Shown here: positions 10,673-19,609 of the stretch, in pieces
How positions within the stretch are numbered: the first letter of the stretch is position 1
Layout of the letters: each line of letters starts with the position of its first letter
NCBI GenBank assembly: GCA_965200955.1
Contig: OZ241742.1
Coordinates: 2,480,001 to 2,544,000, forward strand
Reading direction: 5' to 3'
Length of the DNA: 64,000 nucleotides
Source: Bin80 sp026708685
GTDB taxonomy: Bacteria > Bacteroidota > Rhodothermia > Rhodothermales > Bin80
Notes under the pieces: generated by a model
Told to the model about the DNA's origin: nothing
The model's database searches: none
The model's input: only the letters and a program-made list of their open reading frames with translations
Translations under genes and position numbers: made by a program

Positions 10673-11496
10673 AAGATAGCCAGCAATAAACTGCTTAAGA
10701 TGGACTCTCCACCTGCAGCATCCACAAAATTTCCTTGACCTGCCTCAGCGAGCTCTTTCAAAAACCGCAGTGCTTCTTGGTCATCATCGGCAAAACCCCT
10801 GATCTGAGCTCGCACAGTTGATACATGTTGATCTTCTACGGAGGAAAAACTTGTAGCGGCCGTGATGGCAGCTGTTTCTCTGTCTGGGTATGCTGCATTA
10901 TCGGTAATCACGATAATGAATCTAGTCTCACTTTCTGATCGCCAGGACAATGTGGTCGCATGTTCTAATGCTGTGGTAACCGCCTCGGGTCCATCACTGT
11001 TCAAATTTGAATCAGGATCGTTCATCCCAGGAGTCAGGTCATCAACGAAACTCTGAATCGTCGTCATATTGGTTGTTTCGGTAATATCCAGATCATAGAT
11101 CGGCTGTCGATACCGACGATCACCAAAAGCAACAATTCCAATACCTACGGAAGGGGAAATTTTATCTAACACTTCCGACAGTGCTGAAATCTCAGCTTTG
11201 AGTCCATCAATCTGGCCATACATGCTTCCCGTAATATCCAAGCAAATCACGATATCCAGAGTTGGGATCCTGAATGTTGCCTGACTGAGGGTCATGACCA
11301 AATCTTCCAAGTCCTCAGACCTTGATTGAGCGGATTCAAGCTCGGCTTGCATGTTTTCTCTTTGGGATGACGTTTCTGTATTCGGGAAAAACGGCATTAC
11401 AGTCACTGCAAGCAAAACAAATGCCCCCATTCCAGACGCAAATAGATCCAATGCGGACATAGAAAATACATTAAGTTCTCTGCGCTGATGCTTCAT
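10669..11496 (-). CDS. Membrane-anchored vWA protein with MotB/ExbD-like N-terminus
   Basis: 275 residues. A short cytoplasmic N-terminus leads into a single membrane segment (about 12-37) containing an acidic residue, SALDLFASGMGAFVLL, reminiscent of the aspartate-bearing segment of MotB/ExbD subunits. A short coiled coil (about 44-72) follows, then a von Willebrand A domain with the metal site D87-I-T-G-S91 and later TPGMNDPDSNLNSDGPEA and ITDNA segments. With the N-terminus inside, the vWA domain would be outside the inner membrane. The MotA/TolQ-like gene lies in the same cluster, so pairing as an ion-driven A/B unit is inferred. The start overlaps the preceding gene by 4 bp. A plain vWA adhesion-type function remains possible. 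Confidence 0.78.
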   Translation of the reverse strand: MKHQRRELNVFSMSALDLFASGMGAFVLLAVTVMPFFPNTETSSQRENMQAELESAQSRSEDLEDLVMTLSQATFRIPTLDIVICLDITGSMYGQIDGLKAEISALSEVLDKISPSVGIGIVAFGDRRYRQPIYDLDITETTNMTTIQSFVDDLTPGMNDPDSNLNSDGPEAVTTALEHATTLSWRSESETRFIIVITDNAAYPDRETAAITAATSFSSVEDQHVSTVRAQIRGFADDDQEALRFLKELAEAGQGNFVDAAGGESILSSLLLAIL

Positions 11497-12917
11497 CCCA
11501 AGATCTTAATGGACAACGTTACATCTCCTAAAACGATCGTTGATCCCTGAGATAGGGAATACGTTTTACCCGGAACGAGTTTCTCCCCATTGAGCATAAT
11601 TCCATTCAAACTATTGAGATCTTCAATCATGAGCGTACTCCCAGTTAAAGTGATACGTGCATGCTGTCTGGATACGCTTCCTTCAGCAATGACACAATCA
11701 GAGTGGGCGGAGGAGCGTCCGATGATAACTCCCTCATCGTTCTGAGCAAGAACATCACCCTTGATTTTTAGCCGAATTTCGCTGTCATTGGGGCCATGAC
11801 CATGTAGAAGTACATCCGAAAACGTTGCAGATTTTTGCTCAATAACACCTTCGGCCTTACGTAGCTCATCATCTTTATCCAAGAGTTCTTCTTCTGCGGC
11901 TTGCTTTCGTCTCCAGAATAGAAATAAAAAGAAAACAGCTAGCAAAATCAAAAGGAAGGAAATTCCTCCAATCAACAGTATTTGTCTACGGTTATTTTCT
12001 TCTTGTTCAGAAATTTGACTACGTGCCAAGCTATCTAAAAGGACCAGACTATCAAGTTGAGATTGAAGTTGTTCACTTTCTGTGAGGACAGAATCTTGAA
12101 TGGCCAACATGGAGTCAGCTTCAGCAATCTGTGTTGCAAGAGAATCTTTCTGTCGCCCGATAATTTCAAGCTGTTCAGCCGTCTGATTGATAGCTGCTGT
12201 ACTGGAATCCTCTAACTCGGTCAGTTGACTTTTTAGAGAATCAAGATCTTGTTGAAGTGAAGTACTCAGAGACTCAGCTTGAGAGAGTTGCGTAGCCACA
12301 GTGGGGCAGGGGGTTGGAGCAGTCGCTAAGGAGATGCCATTTAACTGGAGGAATGATGTCAACAATGAATAGCTCTCGCTAAATCCAGTCAAATTCCCCA
12401 TTGAATCTAATTCACCTGAAATGACAGAAATCAATTGGTCACATCGATTCAAAAGTGGAGCACCAATCATGTATGAGTCCACATCTATCGAAAAACGATA
12501 GATCAGCGAAGTAGGTGAGAGGTATTGATGACTCAATAGAACGTTAACATGATCGCCTTCTATTGAAGGGAAGTGTGCATGGGAATTAGATTGAGGAGGT
12601 TCATGAGAAAGCGTAGGAGCATTGGAGGAGGGTAATCCCTGGGCAAACAGAAGAACCAAGGATTCAGAGGATGACTGGATCTCTGCCAAATAACGAGCAC
12701 CTGTTTCTGGATTCTCAATGAAAAACTGATCTCCCCAATGTAGAATGGATTCCGAGGTCAATAACCGGTTTTCAGCAACCCAGATTCCCATTGCCTGGGC
12801 GGTTTCCTCGCCATCATAGTAAATGATTACCTTATAGATCGTGCTTTCAGCACTTGGGGATATCAGTCCCATTGCTAGAAAGCAGATCAAAAAACAAAAT
12901 GAGATGCGTTGAAGCAT
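11493..12917 (-). CDS. Transmembrane FHA protein with degenerate protease-like outer domain
   Basis: 474 residues: signal peptide (1-24), outer domain (25-195), coiled coil (207-310), membrane segment (311-336) and C-terminal FHA domain (395-470). FHA motifs are IIGRSSAHSD, SVSRQHARI and LNSLNGIMLNG, giving an intact phosphothreonine-binding site. The outer domain resembles a trypsin-like fold: GIWVAENRLLTSESIL sits where active enzymes have the LTNAHVV histidine block, and MIGAPLLN where they have GNSGGP. Both catalytic residues appear to be missing, so it is probably a sensor domain. The layout is that of a receptor linking the periplasm to kinase signals inside. The protease-like reading is tentative; FHA and topology are firm. 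Confidence 0.82.
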   Translation of the reverse strand: MLQRISFCFLICFLAMGLISPSAESTIYKVIIYYDGEETAQAMGIWVAENRLLTSESILHWGDQFFIENPETGARYLAEIQSSSESLVLLFAQGLPSSNAPTLSHEPPQSNSHAHFPSIEGDHVNVLLSHQYLSPTSLIYRFSIDVDSYMIGAPLLNRCDQLISVISGELDSMGNLTGFSESYSLLTSFLQLNGISLATAPTPCPTVATQLSQAESLSTSLQQDLDSLKSQLTELEDSSTAAINQTAEQLEIIGRQKDSLATQIAEADSMLAIQDSVLTESEQLQSQLDSLVLLDSLARSQISEQEENNRRQILLIGGISFLLILLAVFFLFLFWRRKQAAEEELLDKDDELRKAEGVIEQKSATFSDVLLHGHGPNDSEIRLKIKGDVLAQNDEGVIIGRSSAHSDCVIAEGSVSRQHARITLTGSTLMIEDLNSLNGIMLNGEKLVPGKTYSLSQGSTIVLGDVTLSIKILG

Positions 12918-12929
12918 GAGAGCGATTAT

Positions 12930-13676
12930 TTATCGATAACGGTAAACGATTAAGGAAGCATTATCCTGTCTTGGACGATTCATTGCAACAACTGATTCTA
13001 ATAGGACTTCTACAATGTCATGAGGAGAAGGGCGACCTGCCGTTACAATTTGGAGGATTTCATCGTTTGAGCATGTTTCAATGCCATCACTTGCGCAAAT
13101 AAGCACATCTCCTGGATGTAATACAATAGGATCAGTTGGAGCATCAACATAATCAATCTCTGCACCTAATACTGCTGACACGAGATGATTACGTTTATCA
13201 GAATTTTTGGCAGCTTCCCAAGAAATTTCACCAGCTTGTGCACGCTTATCAAGGATGGCTCCTATGGAATGATTTTCATTGAGTTGGGCAATACTCCGTC
13301 CCCGAATCAACCAGAGTGGGCTATCTCCAACACTGATCCAGTAGAATTGATGTCCAATGACAACTGCTCCAATGATCGTTGTCCCACCCAGAGTTGATAT
13401 TGTTTGATGCTCTTTTTTCTCCATGTAAAGAGCATCGTTTACGGCTTGAAGAGAATTGATGAGTCGATCTCTGATACTGGATGTAGATTGATCAGAAGTA
13501 AATGTATTCTTGAACTCTCTGACAGCGATATCAGAAGCTATTTTCCCGCCTTTGGCTCCACCAATACCATCGGCTAAGATCATCAAGTAGTGGTTTTGTT
13601 TCCATTCAAGGTAGGAGAATGCGTCTTGTTGATATTCTCGTGCGCCTTGAATCTGACCACCAGCAATTGAATCCAT
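12930..13676 (-). CDS. PP2C-type Ser/Thr protein phosphatase
   Basis: 248 residues from the ATG at 13676 (MDSIAGGQ), chosen because the longer start at 13724 would overlap the FHA gene by 38 bp while this one leaves a 10-bp gap. Metal-binding motifs are complete: REYQQDAFS near the start, ADGIGGAKGG, ICASDGIE and RPRQDNASLIV. It is the expected eraser for the two kinases in the cluster, acting in the cytoplasm. Bacterial PP2C, kinase, FHA and vWA genes recur together in signalling loci, so a shared pathway is likely. Confidence 0.9.
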   Translation of the reverse strand: MDSIAGGQIQGAREYQQDAFSYLEWKQNHYLMILADGIGGAKGGKIASDIAVREFKNTFTSDQSTSSIRDRLINSLQAVNDALYMEKKEHQTISTLGGTTIIGAVVIGHQFYWISVGDSPLWLIRGRSIAQLNENHSIGAILDKRAQAGEISWEAAKNSDKRNHLVSAVLGAEIDYVDAPTDPIVLHPGDVLICASDGIETCSNDEILQIVTAGRPSPHDIVEVLLESVVAMNRPRQDNASLIVYRYR

Positions 13677-13686
13677 GTGGAGTCGC

Positions 13687-14319
13687 TTAATCAGACCATG
13701 TAAACTGTTCGTCGCAGAATGCAATAAAGCGCAACGTAGTGGAACCAGTCACAATTTTACTTCCAGAACTCAGTGGGGTAGGGGACAACACTGGTTCACC
13801 TTCAAGATAGGTTAGATTCGTTCCCATACCGGGCTGGATGTAATATTTATTGTGCTTAGGGTCATAGGTAATGATCGTTTGAGAGTCTCGGGAAATTTCA
13901 TCATCTCCAAAGTCTATACGCACCCGTGCCTGCATTCCACGTCCCACAGTATTCTGCCCAGATCCAAGTTGACATGATACCCCTTTTCCAGGACCATCAA
14001 TGATTACCAACCATCCTACAACGGGATCAGATGGAAGATTTGAACTGATATTGGGGGTTTTTAACGATTCATGAGCTTTAGAAGATGGTCCAGATCGAAT
14101 GATGACTTTTGTCAACGGTTCACCAGTAGAAGGCTCTAAGCCTGACCCTGCATTCGGAGGCATATTTCCCTGGGCGATCCGAGTTGGTGGATCATCAGGA
14201 ATCCTTAGAGACTCGTCATCCTGTCCAAGATTTAGATCACGAAATAAATCACTCCCTTTGTCGGGAATGATGGTAGGAACGTCTTCGGGAAGCCCGTCCT
14301 TGTTCAGTTTTTTTGCCAT
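13687..14319 (-). CDS. Soluble FHA domain protein
   Basis: 210 residues, no membrane segment. The N-terminal ~95 residues are polar and threonine/proline-containing (DDPPTRIAQ), so they may be phosphorylated by the cluster kinases. The C-terminal half is an FHA domain: WLVIIDGPGKGVSCQLG, NTVGRG and the binding loop EISRDSQ. The canonical histidine of SRxH is replaced, so binding strength is uncertain. It begins 11 bp after the MotA/TolQ-like gene and may deliver a phospho-signal to it. Confidence 0.82.
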   Translation of the reverse strand: MAKKLNKDGLPEDVPTIIPDKGSDLFRDLNLGQDDESLRIPDDPPTRIAQGNMPPNAGSGLEPSTGEPLTKVIIRSGPSSKAHESLKTPNISSNLPSDPVVGWLVIIDGPGKGVSCQLGSGQNTVGRGMQARVRIDFGDDEISRDSQTIITYDPKHNKYYIQPGMGTNLTYLEGEPVLSPTPLSSGSKIVTGSTTLRFIAFCDEQFTWSD

Positions 14320-14330
14320 TTGAATGAAGT

Positions 14331-15146
14331 TTATTCTTCGTATAAACGATTGATGAGATGATCTAAAACATACTGTCCAATCCCGTTGAGACCGGATTCC
14401 TCACGTCCCTGAGCAATATGTTGTAAGAAGACTAAAATTGCAGCCATCACCAAAGCTAGGAATGTTGTATTGAACGCGAGACCAAGTTTCGTTGTCATGG
14501 CTCCAAACCACATCTTGATCGCCTCAGAATCTTCTAAACTCGGCATGTCATTGGCTGCTGACAGAGCAAGTGCAATCCCAATGACCGTTCCAATAAATCC
14601 AAGGGTAGGAATGAGCCAAACCACATAGCGGAGCATATTATACTTCAGATCAATCTCATGTTGCATAAGTTCCAAACTTGAATTGACCAGGCTACTTGCT
14701 TGATTCGCCGATTGGCTGATTTGGAATTGCTGAATGGTTCGTAGAATGAGCCGTTGGAGTCGGTGATCCTGACGGCGTTTAGACTCTTTGATTTTCCGAA
14801 AAATCGGGATAAGATCTTTGGAGCGTAGGATACTCGTATCATCATCTGGAAGGATTCGCATTTTCAGCTGTTTCAGTTCCAGATTGGCACGATTAAAGCG
14901 CAGGATGACTTCTGCAATTCCAACCGAAAACATGAACCACATCAGATTTTGAATGGTGAAAGGATAGCGAACACTACCACGATCAAACAGAATATCCGAG
15001 AGATAAATTCGGTTGGTCCCTGTTTGCGGTATCGGCAACAACAAAGATAAGATCGTAATCAGAACCGATGCGATCGCAAGGGCAATAAGAACCCCTATCA
15101 CTCGACTATTTGATTCCTTCAGATCTAAAAGATTAACAGAACCCAT
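14331..15146 (-). CDS. MotA/TolQ/ExbB-like proton channel subunit
   Basis: 271 residues with membrane segments near 15-38, 63-82, 172-196 and 220-243 and a large cytoplasmic loop between the second and third. The last pair carries the family signature: WLIPTLGFIGTVIGIALALS and KLGLAFNTTFLALVMAAIL. Such proteins form pentameric collars around a B subunit and use ion flow to move it. No ordinary ExbD or TolR gene is present; the vWA protein at 10669-11496 is the only candidate partner. Placement between two kinases and two FHA proteins suggests phosphorylation control. Confidence 0.83.
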   Translation of the reverse strand: MGSVNLLDLKESNSRVIGVLIALAIASVLITILSLLLPIPQTGTNRIYLSDILFDRGSVRYPFTIQNLMWFMFSVGIAEVILRFNRANLELKQLKMRILPDDDTSILRSKDLIPIFRKIKESKRRQDHRLQRLILRTIQQFQISQSANQASSLVNSSLELMQHEIDLKYNMLRYVVWLIPTLGFIGTVIGIALALSAANDMPSLEDSEAIKMWFGAMTTKLGLAFNTTFLALVMAAILVFLQHIAQGREESGLNGIGQYVLDHLINRLYEE

Positions 15147-15200
15147 TGGTTGAAGTTATCATCACAATTAATGAACTTAAAAAGAGACGACCAAGGTTTG

Positions 15201-15407
15201 CTATGGAGATAGATGATTTATGAATATATATAACGAAGCATTAATCGACAGAAATATGATAATCATGATAATCACGATATTAAATTTAACCCGTTGAAAT
15301 GTGGTAACAATTAGCCAAAGCCCCCACCAGAACACCATAAATACCGCAAGGGCATATGGAAACAAAAAACTAAGGAAATCACTATTAAAACCTGGGGTAT
15401 AAGACAA
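15201..15407 (-). pseudogene. Out-of-frame membrane tail of the preceding kinase
   Basis: A 68-codon frame overlapping the kinase end by 97 bp. It encodes two strongly hydrophobic segments (FLFPYALAVFMVFWWGLW; IVIIMIIIFLSINASLYIFI) and can be read upstream without an ATG to about 15476 (IIFGIWVGYWIII). It probably was the real C-terminus of the kinase before a 1-base frameshift. A separate small membrane protein is the alternative. Confidence 0.45.
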
Positions 15408-17095
15408 TAAAATAATAATGATCCAATAGCCAACCCAGATCCCAAAAATAATCTTAGTAATCTTAATAATATACCTTTATAATCGAACCGTGTAACTCCC
15501 GAGCGAAAAACAAATTCTAATCTTTTTCTTGCATTTTTATGGCCCCGATCTGAAGCCATTTTGAGCCATTCAGCAGCTTTGGAGTTGTTTTTAGTTACTC
15601 CAGTTCCGTTGAAATAACAAATGCCAAGCTCAAACTGGGAATCTGCATGCCCTTGTTCCGCGGCCTTGCGATACCATTTAACGGCTTGCCGTTTTTTGGA
15701 ATGATTGCCAAGAAAATATTGTGAATCAATATGTCCATGAATTGCAGCTATTTTGACGCATCTGAAACCCTCCCGATCGTTTCTTAATGTCCCTTGTCCC
15801 TTAAAATATCTCTGAGCAAGAGAAAATAATGCGTCAAGGTGACCATCATCAGCCGCTAACTTTAACCATTTAACAGCTTCTTGTTCATCCTTGTTTATTC
15901 CAGCACCATCCAAAAATCTATTACCTATCTCATACTGTGCTTCAACATGTCCAAGATTTGCAGCTTGCAAGAATAAATTTGATGCTATTTCATCATTTTT
16001 TTCTACCCCTTGGCCATGAGCATATTTTACGCCAAGGTCATAAATGTAACTAGATGCACTAAAAGATTCTGTTTCAATTAATTTAATTTGATCAATTTGG
16101 CGATACAGTGATTCAGTATCAGATGATTGAACATGATAATTTTCTTGTTGATCGGAAGACGTTTTTTCTTTCAGTGGAGGATTTAACTCTTGCGAAAATC
16201 TAGGACGAATTTCATTCAAAAGTTCATTACAATTTTGAATTCGGTTTCGGAGATTGACAACCAAACAATCATCAATGGATTGAAGAATCTCTTCATTGAA
16301 TCGGCTGTGTCCAACAAGTTTTGCTGATGGGAGTGGATCTTCTCGACCATACATCAATTCAAATGCTCTTTTTTGGCTGGTTACTGGAATAGGTGGGGAA
16401 AACGGAGGGTTTCCACCAGCAACCATTCTCCACATTAGGGCTCCGACACCGTAGATATCCGTCCATGGGCCAATATCTCCTTCTCCGACTTGTTCTAATG
16501 CGGCATATCCATCTGAGTATGGGGCAAAAGACTTTGTATGTCTATTGATCTCATGCTTCGCAGCTCCAAAATCAATGAGAACAGGTACACTATCGGCTCG
16601 GCGAATTATGATATTTGAGGGTTTAATATCACGATGGCATACACCGGCATCATGAACTAGTTGTAATCCATTTAAGACTGGGAGAACGACCTGTAGCATA
16701 TCATTTTCTGTAAATGGGTTTCCTTGTTTCTCTCTTTGTTCTAAAAGTATTGACAGAGGAACTCCATGAATGTAATCCATCACAATGTATGCAGTACCAT
16801 TTGTATTGAATAACTCTCTACAAGTCACAATATTTGGACACTCCCGAAAATTTTCAAGTTGTCTTGCTTCTTTGATGAAGCGGTCCAGGCTCTCTTGAAA
16901 TGATTCCCGAAATTCTTCTTTACTTGGTTGGACAATACCATTTTGACGAATACACAATTCTACTGGGAAGAACTCCTTGAGTGCGACATCAATCCCAAGA
17001 GATGGATGCTTAGCTTTATAGATAATCCCAAAACCTCCAGTTCCGAGAACAGAGAGGATTTCATACCCATGAATAATGGTGTGAGGTGCGAGCAT
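15311..17095 (-). CDS. Ser/Thr protein kinase with Sel1 repeats and C-terminal membrane segment
   Basis: 594 residues. The kinase domain (about 11-270) is complete: glycine loop LGTGGFG, catalytic K40 (VALKEF), CHRDIKPSN with D156, and DFG at 175-177. It is followed by a linker and about five Sel1-type helical repeats (YAHGQGVEKND, EAQYEIGNRFLDG, DSQFELGICYFNG) and a hydrophobic end. Unlike the kinase at 17261-19609, it has no membrane segment between kinase and repeats, so the repeats would be cytoplasmic. The C-terminal ~40 residues seem read in a shifted frame. It is closely related to its neighbour and probably arose by tandem duplication. Confidence 0.87.
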   Translation of the reverse strand: MLAPHTIIHGYEILSVLGTGGFGIIYKAKHPSLGIDVALKEFFPVELCIRQNGIVQPSKEEFRESFQESLDRFIKEARQLENFRECPNIVTCRELFNTNGTAYIVMDYIHGVPLSILLEQREKQGNPFTENDMLQVVLPVLNGLQLVHDAGVCHRDIKPSNIIIRRADSVPVLIDFGAAKHEINRHTKSFAPYSDGYAALEQVGEGDIGPWTDIYGVGALMWRMVAGGNPPFSPPIPVTSQKRAFELMYGREDPLPSAKLVGHSRFNEEILQSIDDCLVVNLRNRIQNCNELLNEIRPRFSQELNPPLKEKTSSDQQENYHVQSSDTESLYRQIDQIKLIETESFSASSYIYDLGVKYAHGQGVEKNDEIASNLFLQAANLGHVEAQYEIGNRFLDGAGINKDEQEAVKWLKLAADDGHLDALFSLAQRYFKGQGTLRNDREGFRCVKIAAIHGHIDSQYFLGNHSKKRQAVKWYRKAAEQGHADSQFELGICYFNGTGVTKNNSKAAEWLKMASDRGHKNARKRLEFVFRSGVTRFDYKGILLRLLRLFLGSGLAIGSLLFYCLIPQVLIVISLVFCFHMPLRYLWCSGGGFG

Positions 17096-17260
17096 GACTG
17101 CTAAATCACATAAAGATTAGTCACTAAAATCAACACCACATTCAACGGTTTCATTTCAAGACTGGTTGCATGATTATTTTCAAAATGATCTTGATGAACT
17201 GGCAAATAGGATCAATTACAATGTCCTGATTGAATCTGTGCAGTCCAATCGTGTAGCGAA

Positions 17261-19609
17261 TTATTGTGGGCATTCAGCAATGATTTGAGCTGAATACCGC
17301 TCCGCTTGACGGAGAGCATATCCAGTTAACTGGGGGCGGACAGTAGAATTCAATCTCTCAAAGTCTTCATCCTCTGGCATGAATACCAAGCCAGAATGAA
17401 GCCAAGCATACGCCAAGACATAATTTTCTGAGTTTGAATAGTATTCTGCAAGAAATTTCATGGCATCCACATGGCACTGATTCGCGGCAAGGCGAAACCA
17501 CCTGAGTGCCTGACGATAGTTTTCTGGAACCCCGTAACCATAGGAGTACATTATACCTATACTAAATTGAGCATCCGCATGATCTTGCTCAGCAGCAAGC
17601 TGATACCACTTCATCGCCTCACCATTATCTTCTTGGACTCCATGACCATAAAAATACATTTCTCCAATCTGATATTGTGCATCTGCAAATCCTTGATCAG
17701 CAGCAAGATTGTACCACTTCATGGCTTCAAGCTTGTCTTCCTGAACCCCAAAGCCATAGTAATACATGTCCCCCAAACGATACTGTGCAGGGAAAAGCTC
17801 CTGATCGGCTGCCAATCTGTACCATTTCAGTGCCTCAAGATTGTCTTCTTGAACCCCCTGACCATAGTAATACATATCTCCAACACTATACTGTGCGGTG
17901 GGAAGTCCTTGATCGGCGGCGAGCCGAAACCATTTGAGTGCCTCGCTATGGTCTTCAGCAACCCCATAGCCATAATAATGCATGACCCCAATACTGAACT
18001 GGGCAGCGGCATGATCTTGCTGGGCCGCAAGTCCGTACCATTCCATGGCTTCGGAGTAATCTTCTTCAACCCCGTGGCCATAGTAGTACATATCTCCAAT
18101 ATTGTATTGTGCCTCTGCAAGATCTTGTTCAGCTGCTAGACTGAACCATCTGAAGGCCTCAAGATTGTCTTCCTCTACACCATTGCCCATATAGTACATG
18201 GTTCCAAGTGAATATTGTGCCATTGCAAGCCCCTGAATTGCAGCCTCACGGTACCATCTTACCGCTTCTTCATCGTCTTCAACGACTCCCTGTCCGAGGT
18301 CATATATAAACCCAAGACTCAGCTGTGCTTCTGCATGTCCTTGATGAGCAGCACGATCGTACCATTTGACTGCTTCTGTAAGATCTTCTGGCATTCCGAA
18401 TAAACCATTGTCATAGGCAAGACCAAGCTTGAATTGAGCATCCGCATCCCCACTTTGAGCATCCGCCATGATGTTTTCAATACTCTCACCTTCATTCATC
18501 CTGAACAATGCAAATATTGTGAGTAGCAAGAGGATGATACCACAGGTTAATCCCCAAACTAAAGGTTTTCGTGATTTTCGTGATGTGTGATTAGAAGATC
18601 TTTTGAAATCATTTTGCTCCGACGTATCTACAATGGTTTCTTGATTTGTGATTGCAGAGGTAGGCTTAGATGAATGACTCTGAGGGAATGAATTTCCAGT
18701 CACTGAATCAAGCCTTTCCATGAGTTCTTTGCAGCTTTGAATACGATTTTTAACATTGATGATCAGCGAATCATCTATGGCTTGCAGTATTTGATGTGAA
18801 AACCGCTCAGCACCGATTACTGTTGATGATGGCAAAGGATCTTCTCGCCCATGCATCAGATCAAATGCTCTTTTTTGCGAGTTCATGGGAATTGGTGGAT
18901 CAAATGGAGGATTCCCCCCAGCCACAATCCGCCACATCAGTGCACCTATACCATAGATATCTGTCCAAGGGCCAATGTCTCCCTCTCCAACTTGCTCTAT
19001 CGCTGCGTACCCATCTGAGTAGGGTGCAAATGATTTTGTATGTTGGGAAATTTCATGTTTCGCAGCACCAAAATCAATTAATACGGGCACACTGTCATCG
19101 CGGCGTATAATTATATTGGATGGCTTAATATCTCGATGGCATACCCCCGATTCATGTACAACTTGAAGCCCTCTTAATACTGGGAGTATGACCTGAAGAA
19201 GCTCACTTTCGTTCAATGGTTTTCCACGCTTTTCTCTCTGCTCAAGAAGTACGGATAAAGGAACTCCAAGAACATATTCCATCACAATGTAGGCTGTACC
19301 ATTCGCCATAAAGAGGTCCCTGCAGGTGACGATATTCGGACAATTGTGAAAGTTTTCCAACTGCCTCGCCTCCTTGACGAATCGATCCAGTCCCTCGTTG
19401 TAGGATTCCTGAAACTCTAATTTGCTCGGCTTTACAAGTCCATTTTGACGAATACATATTTGAGATGGAAAATACTCCTTGATAGCCACATCAATTCCTA
19501 GTTCTTGATGTCTGCCTTTGTATACGATTCCAAACCCTCCTTGGCCAATCACCGAGGAGATTTCATACCCATTGAGATGTATTCCTACTGGAAGCATGTT
19601 ATGACTCAA
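17261..19609 (-). CDS. Transmembrane Ser/Thr protein kinase with external Sel1 repeats
   Basis: 782 residues: cytoplasmic kinase (about 12-275; IGQGGFG, VAIKEYFP, CHRDIKPSN, LIDFGAAKHE), polar linker, one membrane segment near 350-368 (WGLTCGIILLLLTIFALF) and nine or so Sel1 repeats of 36 residues. By topology the repeats are periplasmic, where such helical arrays bind proteins or peptidoglycan partners. It probably senses an envelope signal and phosphorylates the FHA proteins encoded downstream. It is first in the cluster, with the upstream promoter in 19610-20109. No catalytic residue is missing. Confidence 0.9.
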   Translation of the reverse strand: MSHNMLPVGIHLNGYEISSVIGQGGFGIVYKGRHQELGIDVAIKEYFPSQICIRQNGLVKPSKLEFQESYNEGLDRFVKEARQLENFHNCPNIVTCRDLFMANGTAYIVMEYVLGVPLSVLLEQREKRGKPLNESELLQVILPVLRGLQVVHESGVCHRDIKPSNIIIRRDDSVPVLIDFGAAKHEISQHTKSFAPYSDGYAAIEQVGEGDIGPWTDIYGIGALMWRIVAGGNPPFDPPIPMNSQKRAFDLMHGREDPLPSSTVIGAERFSHQILQAIDDSLIINVKNRIQSCKELMERLDSVTGNSFPQSHSSKPTSAITNQETIVDTSEQNDFKRSSNHTSRKSRKPLVWGLTCGIILLLLTIFALFRMNEGESIENIMADAQSGDADAQFKLGLAYDNGLFGMPEDLTEAVKWYDRAAHQGHAEAQLSLGFIYDLGQGVVEDDEEAVRWYREAAIQGLAMAQYSLGTMYYMGNGVEEDNLEAFRWFSLAAEQDLAEAQYNIGDMYYYGHGVEEDYSEAMEWYGLAAQQDHAAAQFSIGVMHYYGYGVAEDHSEALKWFRLAADQGLPTAQYSVGDMYYYGQGVQEDNLEALKWYRLAADQELFPAQYRLGDMYYYGFGVQEDKLEAMKWYNLAADQGFADAQYQIGEMYFYGHGVQEDNGEAMKWYQLAAEQDHADAQFSIGIMYSYGYGVPENYRQALRWFRLAANQCHVDAMKFLAEYYSNSENYVLAYAWLHSGLVFMPEDEDFERLNSTVRPQLTGYALRQAERYSAQIIAECPQ
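17400..18470 (-). repeat. 108-bp tandem repeats encoding Sel1 units
   Basis: About ten consecutive units of 108 bp, each encoding 36 residues of the type AQYxxGDMYYYGxGVxEDxxEAxKWYxLAADQ. Several neighbouring units differ by only a few residues, so copy number could change by recombination. Confidence 0.85.

Noticed and set aside
9926..15146. Zorya defence system
   Set aside because: A MotA-like subunit is present, but no OmpA-type ZorB, ZorC or ZorD; the B-like protein carries a vWA domain instead.
17471..18139. 222-codon plus-strand ORF opposite the Sel1 repeats
   Set aside because: It is the antisense shadow of a repetitive coding region and merely repeats with it.
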